Origin: Microbacterium sp. 1.5R
GTDB lineage: Bacteria > Actinomycetota > Actinomycetes > Actinomycetales > Microbacteriaceae
Assembly: GCF_001889265.1 (NCBI RefSeq)
Contig: NZ_CP018151.1
Span: forward strand, 3,472,001-3,536,000
Length of the DNA stretch: 64,000 nucleotides
Direction of reading: 5' to 3'
A program made the translations under genes and the position numbers. This document shows, piece after piece, positions 60,328 through 64,000 of this stretch (positions within the stretch are counted from its first letter, which is position 1; every line of letters starts with the position of its first letter). The notes beneath the pieces were generated by a model. That model did not search any database. It was not told the origin of the DNA and saw only the letters and a list, made by a program, of their open reading frames with translations.

Positions 60328-60362
60328 ACGATCACCCGAACCATCGCGTCAAGGAGGACAAC

Positions 60363-61631
60363 ATGAAGAAGAAGATCCGCGCAGCAGCGCTCTTGGGAGC
60401 CGTCGCACTGGTCGCCACCGGATGCTCGTCAGGAGGCGGGGGCGGCGACGCCTCGGCCGACGGCACCGGCTCCATCGACATCTGGCTGTCGAACAACGAG
60501 CAGGAGGTCGCCTGGGGCACCGCCGTCGTCGACGCCTGGAACGCCGAGCACCCCGACGAGAAGGTCAACGCCCAGGAGATCCCCGCGGGCTCGTCGTCGG
60601 AAGAGGCCATCACCGCCGCGATCACCGCCGGCACCGCACCCTGCCTCGTCTACAACGTGGCCCCGGCCGCCGTCTCGGGCTGGGTCAAGCAGGGCGGACT
60701 CGTCGACCTCAGCACCATGGAGGGCGGCAGCGACTACATCACCGAGCGCGGAGGAGAGGTCGACTCGTATGCGACCGACGGCAGCTTCTACCAGCTGCCC
60801 TGGAAGTCGAACCCCGTCATGGTCATGTACAACAAGGCGCTGTTCCAGGCCGCGGGCATCGATCCCGAGGACCCGCAGATGAACACGTACGACGCGTTCC
60901 TCGAGGGGTCCAAGGCGATCGTCGCCTCCGGTGTGCAGAGCGCCATCTGGCCGGCTCCGACGAGCGAGTTCTACCAGCCCTGGTTCGACTTCTACCCGCT
61001 CTACCTCGCCGAGACCGACGGCACCATGCTCGTCGAAGACGGCAAGGCGACGGTCGACTCGGATGCCGGCCGCGAGGTCGCCGAATTCTGGAAGACGTTC
61101 TATGACGAGAAGCTCTCGCCGAACGAGGCGTCGACCGACGATGCGATGTCCGCCGGCACCACCGCCATGCAGCTCGCCGGTCCGTGGGCGATCCCCTCGT
61201 ACGCCGAGACCGTCGACGTCGGGTTCATGCCGGTCCCGACCAGCGACGGCCGCGAGAACCCGACGACCTTCGCCGACTCGAAGAGCGTCTCCATGTTCAC
61301 CGCGTGCGAGAACCAGGGCACCGCGTGGGAGTTCCTGAAGTTCTCGACGAGCGTCGACAGCGACGGACAGCTGCTCGAGGCCACCGGTCAGATGCCGATG
61401 CGCACCGACCTCACGGAGACCTACGCCGACTACTTCGATGCGAACCCGAACTACGTCGCGTTCGCCGAGCAGGCCGAGGCGACGGCCGATGTGCCCAGCA
61501 TCCCGAACTCCGTGGAGGCCTGGCAGGCGTTCCGCGACGAGTACTCCGCCGCCGTGATCTTCGGCAAGGAGTCGATCGACGACTTCCTGAAGAACGCCAC
61601 GACGAAGATCGACGACCTCGTCGCCGAGTGA
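60363..61631 (+). CDS. ABC sugar-binding lipoprotein (mannoside module)
   Basis: 422 residues. Signal peptide MKKKIRAAALLGAVALVATG with lipobox VATGC, a glycine/serine linker, then a solute-binding family-1 fold (SIDIWLSNNEQEVAWGTAVVDAWN, PWKSNPVMVMYNKALFQAAGIDP, GTTAMQLAGPWAIPSYAE). GGAGG before the ATG. Ligand probably a beta-manno-oligosaccharide, inferred from the downstream GH130 gene. Confidence 0.92.
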   Translation: MKKKIRAAALLGAVALVATGCSSGGGGGDASADGTGSIDIWLSNNEQEVAWGTAVVDAWNAEHPDEKVNAQEIPAGSSSEEAITAAITAGTAPCLVYNVAPAAVSGWVKQGGLVDLSTMEGGSDYITERGGEVDSYATDGSFYQLPWKSNPVMVMYNKALFQAAGIDPEDPQMNTYDAFLEGSKAIVASGVQSAIWPAPTSEFYQPWFDFYPLYLAETDGTMLVEDGKATVDSDAGREVAEFWKTFYDEKLSPNEASTDDAMSAGTTAMQLAGPWAIPSYAETVDVGFMPVPTSDGRENPTTFADSKSVSMFTACENQGTAWEFLKFSTSVDSDGQLLEATGQMPMRTDLTETYADYFDANPNYVAFAEQAEATADVPSIPNSVEAWQAFRDEYSAAVIFGKESIDDFLKNATTKIDDLVAE

Positions 61632-61641
61632 TGAGTCTGCG

Positions 61642-62607
61642 ATGACGCTCCGAGACGACGCCGTCGCGGACGTGGCCGGGGGCACTGCAGCCCCGGCCCA
61701 GTCCGCGGGCCGGCCACCGAGGGCACGGTTGCGCACCCGACTGCTGGGTGCGCAGCCGATCGGCGGCCTGTTCGCGCTGCCGTATCTGGTCTTCGTGCTG
61801 GCGATCTTCGCGTTCCCGCTGGGATTCGCGGTCTACATCGCCTTCCACGACTACTTCTTCACCGCCCCCAACGTCGAGGTCGAGCGACCGTTCGTGGGCT
61901 TCGACAACTTCGTGACCGTGCTCACCGACCCGAGAGTGCTCGGTTCGTTCCGCAACACCCTGATCTTCCTCGTCATCAACGTGCCGCTCACCGCCGTGCT
62001 CTCGCTCGTGCTGGCCGCGGCGCTGAACACCGGCATCCGCTGGGTCGCCGCCTACCGCGTGGCGTTCTACGTGCCGTATCTGACGGCCAGTGTCTCGCTC
62101 GTCGGCGTGTGGATGCTGCTCTTCTCGGGCAACGGTCTGATCAACACGATCCTCGGCCCGCTCGCCCCCGATCCGTCGTGGCTCGTGAACAGCGGGCTGG
62201 CGATGCCGATGATCGCGCTCTACGTCACGTGGAAGCAGCTGGGCTTCTACATCCTGCTGTATCTCGCGGCGCTGCAGAACGTGCCGAAGGAGCTCTACGA
62301 ATCGGCCGAGACCGACGGCGCGGGAGCATTCTCCCGATTCTGGAACGTCACGGTTCCCGGCGTCCGTAGCGCCACCACGCTCGTGCTGATCCTGTCGATC
62401 ATCACCGGAGCCAACCTCTTCACCGAGCCCTACCTGTTGACCAACGGCGGTGGCCCCGACGGCGCCTCGTCGACCCCCGTGCTGCTGATCTACCAGCTGG
62501 GCATCCAGCAGCAGAACCCCGACACCGCGGCAGCGATCGGCATGATCCTCGTGATCCTGGTCGGGATGCTGTCACTCGCCGCCAACCGCGCGACCAGGGA
62601 GCGATGA
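61642..62607 (+). CDS. ABC sugar permease, MalF type (mannoside module)
   Basis: 321 residues, six helices after a disordered start. EAA loop PKELYESAETDGAGAFSRFWNVTVPGVRSATT and the segment YLTASVSLVGVWMLLFSGNGLIN are typical. Ten bases after the lipoprotein stop; its own stop overlaps the next start by four bases. Confidence 0.93.
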   Translation: MTLRDDAVADVAGGTAAPAQSAGRPPRARLRTRLLGAQPIGGLFALPYLVFVLAIFAFPLGFAVYIAFHDYFFTAPNVEVERPFVGFDNFVTVLTDPRVLGSFRNTLIFLVINVPLTAVLSLVLAAALNTGIRWVAAYRVAFYVPYLTASVSLVGVWMLLFSGNGLINTILGPLAPDPSWLVNSGLAMPMIALYVTWKQLGFYILLYLAALQNVPKELYESAETDGAGAFSRFWNVTVPGVRSATTLVLILSIITGANLFTEPYLLTNGGGPDGASSTPVLLIYQLGIQQQNPDTAAAIGMILVILVGMLSLAANRATRER

Positions 62608-63449
62608 CCATGAGACGCACGCGTTCGCTGCCCCGCATCCTGAGCCTGATCCTGCTCACGGTCGCGGCCATCGGCTTCGCCTTCCCGTTCTACTTCATGC
62701 TGGTCGGGGCCTTCCAGGAGAATCCGACGAACTCGCCCAGCGAGCTCTTCCCGACGAGCGGGTGGACGGTCGACAACTTCCTCGCGATCGACTCCCGCAT
62801 CGACCTCGCGGGCTCCCTGCTCAACTCGCTGATCTTCACGGCGGGTGTGCTGCTGGGCACCGTGGTGTTCGGGCTGCTCGCCGGATATGCGATCGCGAGG
62901 CTCGACTTCCGCGGCCGTGGCGTCATCTGGGTGCTCATGCTGCTCGTGCAGATGGTGCCGTTCCAGCTGCTGATGATCCCGCTCTACGTGCAGATCACCC
63001 GCAATTACGGGCTCGGCGATTCATACATGGGCATGATCCTGCCGTTCCTCATCAACACGACCGCGGTGTTCATCTTCGTGCAGTTCTTCAAGGCGCTGCC
63101 CGTCGAGATCTTCGAGGCGGCGCGCATCGACGGAGCCGGCGAGATCCGGCTGCTGACGTCCGTCGCGATCCCGCTGATCAAGCCGGTACTCGTCACGGTG
63201 GTGCTGGTCACGTTCATCGGCCCCTGGAACGAGTTCCTCTGGCCGTTCCTCATCACGAAGGACGCGTCGCTGCAGCCGCTCGCCGTATCGCTCGCCAACT
63301 ACATTTCCAACGTCGCGCAGTCGACGGCGAATCCCAACGGGGCCATCCTCGCCGGCGCCACGGCGCTCGCGTTCCCCGTCGTCATCCTGTTCATCGTCTT
63401 CCAGCGGTTCTTCCGAGCCACCGACCTCGGCGCCGCCGTCAAAGGCTAG
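62604..63449 (+). CDS. ABC sugar permease, MalG type (mannoside module)
   Basis: 281 residues, six helices. EAA loop PVEIFEAARIDGAGEIRLLTSVAIPLIKPVL; ends QRFFRATDLGAAVKG. ATGA overlap with the upstream permease. No ATPase gene within the module. Confidence 0.93.
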   Translation: MTMRRTRSLPRILSLILLTVAAIGFAFPFYFMLVGAFQENPTNSPSELFPTSGWTVDNFLAIDSRIDLAGSLLNSLIFTAGVLLGTVVFGLLAGYAIARLDFRGRGVIWVLMLLVQMVPFQLLMIPLYVQITRNYGLGDSYMGMILPFLINTTAVFIFVQFFKALPVEIFEAARIDGAGEIRLLTSVAIPLIKPVLVTVVLVTFIGPWNEFLWPFLITKDASLQPLAVSLANYISNVAQSTANPNGAILAGATALAFPVVILFIVFQRFFRATDLGAAVKG

Positions 63450-63464
63450 CCAGAAAGGCACCCC

Positions 63465-64000
63465 ATGTTCACCGGAGCAACCTTCCCCCTGGGCCCCTTC
63501 GTCCCCTACGAGGCCAATCCCATCCTTCGACCGAAAGGCGACAGCTGGGAGTCGGCCAATCTCTACAACCCGGCCGCGATCGTCGACGGCGACGAGGTCG
63601 TGCTGCTCTATCGGGCGCACGCCGACGACATCGTCTCGCACATCGGCATCGCGCGATCGAGCGACGGCGTGAACTTCACCCGCGAGGACGCGCCGATCCT
63701 CTCCCCCTCAGAGGACTACGAGCGCTTCGGATGCGAGGACCCGCGCATCGCGCTGATCGACGGCACCTACTATCTGACCTACACGGGATGGGACCGACGC
63801 AGCGCCCAGCTCTGCCTCGCCACCTCGACCGACCTGCGCACCTGGACCAAGCACGGCCCGCTGTTCGACGACTTCGACACGTTCAAGACCATGGATCCGC
63901 GTGGGTTCAACTGGTCGAAGGCCGGCGTGATCGTGCCGCAGAAGATGCACGGCAAATGGTGGATGTACTTCGGCGAGGGGGCGATCTACTGGGCGACCAG
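63465..64000 (+). CDS. GH130 beta-mannoside phosphorylase (3' end outside window)
   Basis: First 178 residues of a GH130 five-bladed propeller phosphorylase. EANPILRPKGDSWESANLYNPAAIV (16-40), VLLYRAHADDIVSHIGIARSSDGVNF (46-71), YERFGCEDPRIALIDGTYYLTYTGW (85-109) with the conserved EDPR, then TMDPRGFNWSKAGVIVPQK. AAAGG precedes ATG 63465. It phosphorolyses beta-1,4-mannosyl or related linkages to mannose 1-phosphate in the cytoplasm. Specificity (mannobiose, mannosyl-glucose or mannosyl-GlcNAc) is not decidable. Confidence 0.9.
   Translation, partial: MFTGATFPLGPFVPYEANPILRPKGDSWESANLYNPAAIVDGDEVVLLYRAHADDIVSHIGIARSSDGVNFTREDAPILSPSEDYERFGCEDPRIALIDGTYYLTYTGWDRRSAQLCLATSTDLRTWTKHGPLFDDFDTFKTMDPRGFNWSKAGVIVPQKMHGKWWMYFGEGAIYWAT

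Overview
The window is about 70% G+C chromosomal DNA from an actinobacterium. It is most likely Microbacterium or a close Microbacteriaceae relative. This is an inference from gene content (CopD-CtaG fusion, bkdABC, glycoside clusters with ABC importers, a PopR/ClpP pair), dense packing, GTG starts and constant use of the word GGATGCC/GGCATCC. I see no rRNA, tRNA, CRISPR array, prophage or insertion sequence. Almost everything looks like ordinary core or niche-adaptation chromosome.

Layout. 1-6.5 kb: 3' part of a CopD-CtaG copper/oxidase assembly gene, hup (HU), an XRE regulator, a TetR/hydrolase divergent pair with a clear operator, a DUF559 protein, and the cysteine-less ribosomal set rpmB-rpmG-rpsN. 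6.6-15.3 kb: a galactoside module (GH36, lipoprotein, two permeases, GH42, divergent LacI with two matching operators). 15.2-22.8 kb: an eight-gene same-strand run behind a Zur box: znuA, znuC, znuB, zur, a COG0701-type permease, its YcgQ-like partner, an unknown membrane-anchored propeller protein and a 3-methyladenine glycosylase. 22.9-29.2 kb: an alpha-glucoside module (GH13, two permeases, lipoprotein) with a divergent ROK regulator. 29-35 kb: 2'-5' ligase-like protein, aldo/keto reductase, bkdABC and a hisC/pat aminotransferase. 35.5-39.6 kb: holin-like protein, a WXG-like helical protein paired with a lipase-like hydrolase, LMW phosphatase and purB. 39.8-48.5 kb: transporters, regulators, rhodanese, a GTP cyclohydrolase II-like gene and an aldo/keto reductase with a divergent regulator. 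48.5-50.4 kb: a PopR-like regulator and two ClpP genes. 50.5-59.2 kb: thioesterase, acyl-CoA ligase, MATE, amino-acid permease, a broken aldo/keto reductase, a YigZ-type protein and a J-domain protein. 59.2-64 kb: a mannoside module (LacI, lipoprotein, two permeases, GH130 phosphorylase cut by the window end).

Three carbohydrate modules share one logic: a local regulator, a lipoprotein-dependent importer without its own ATPase (presumably a shared MsiK-type ATPase elsewhere), and an intracellular glycosidase or phosphorylase.

The most interesting signals are: (1) a PopR-type regulator ending in ALAA, near a ClpP pair in which one subunit has Gly in place of the catalytic Ser, with 15-bp PopR-box-like sequences at both promoters; (2) four dispersed palindromes of exactly 67 bp, plus other palindrome types that carry short tandem arrays at their edges; (3) a two-gene WXG-like/hydrolase unit; (4) purB starting with CTG inside a CTGA overlap; (5) the extended Zur-headed run with an unknown surface propeller.
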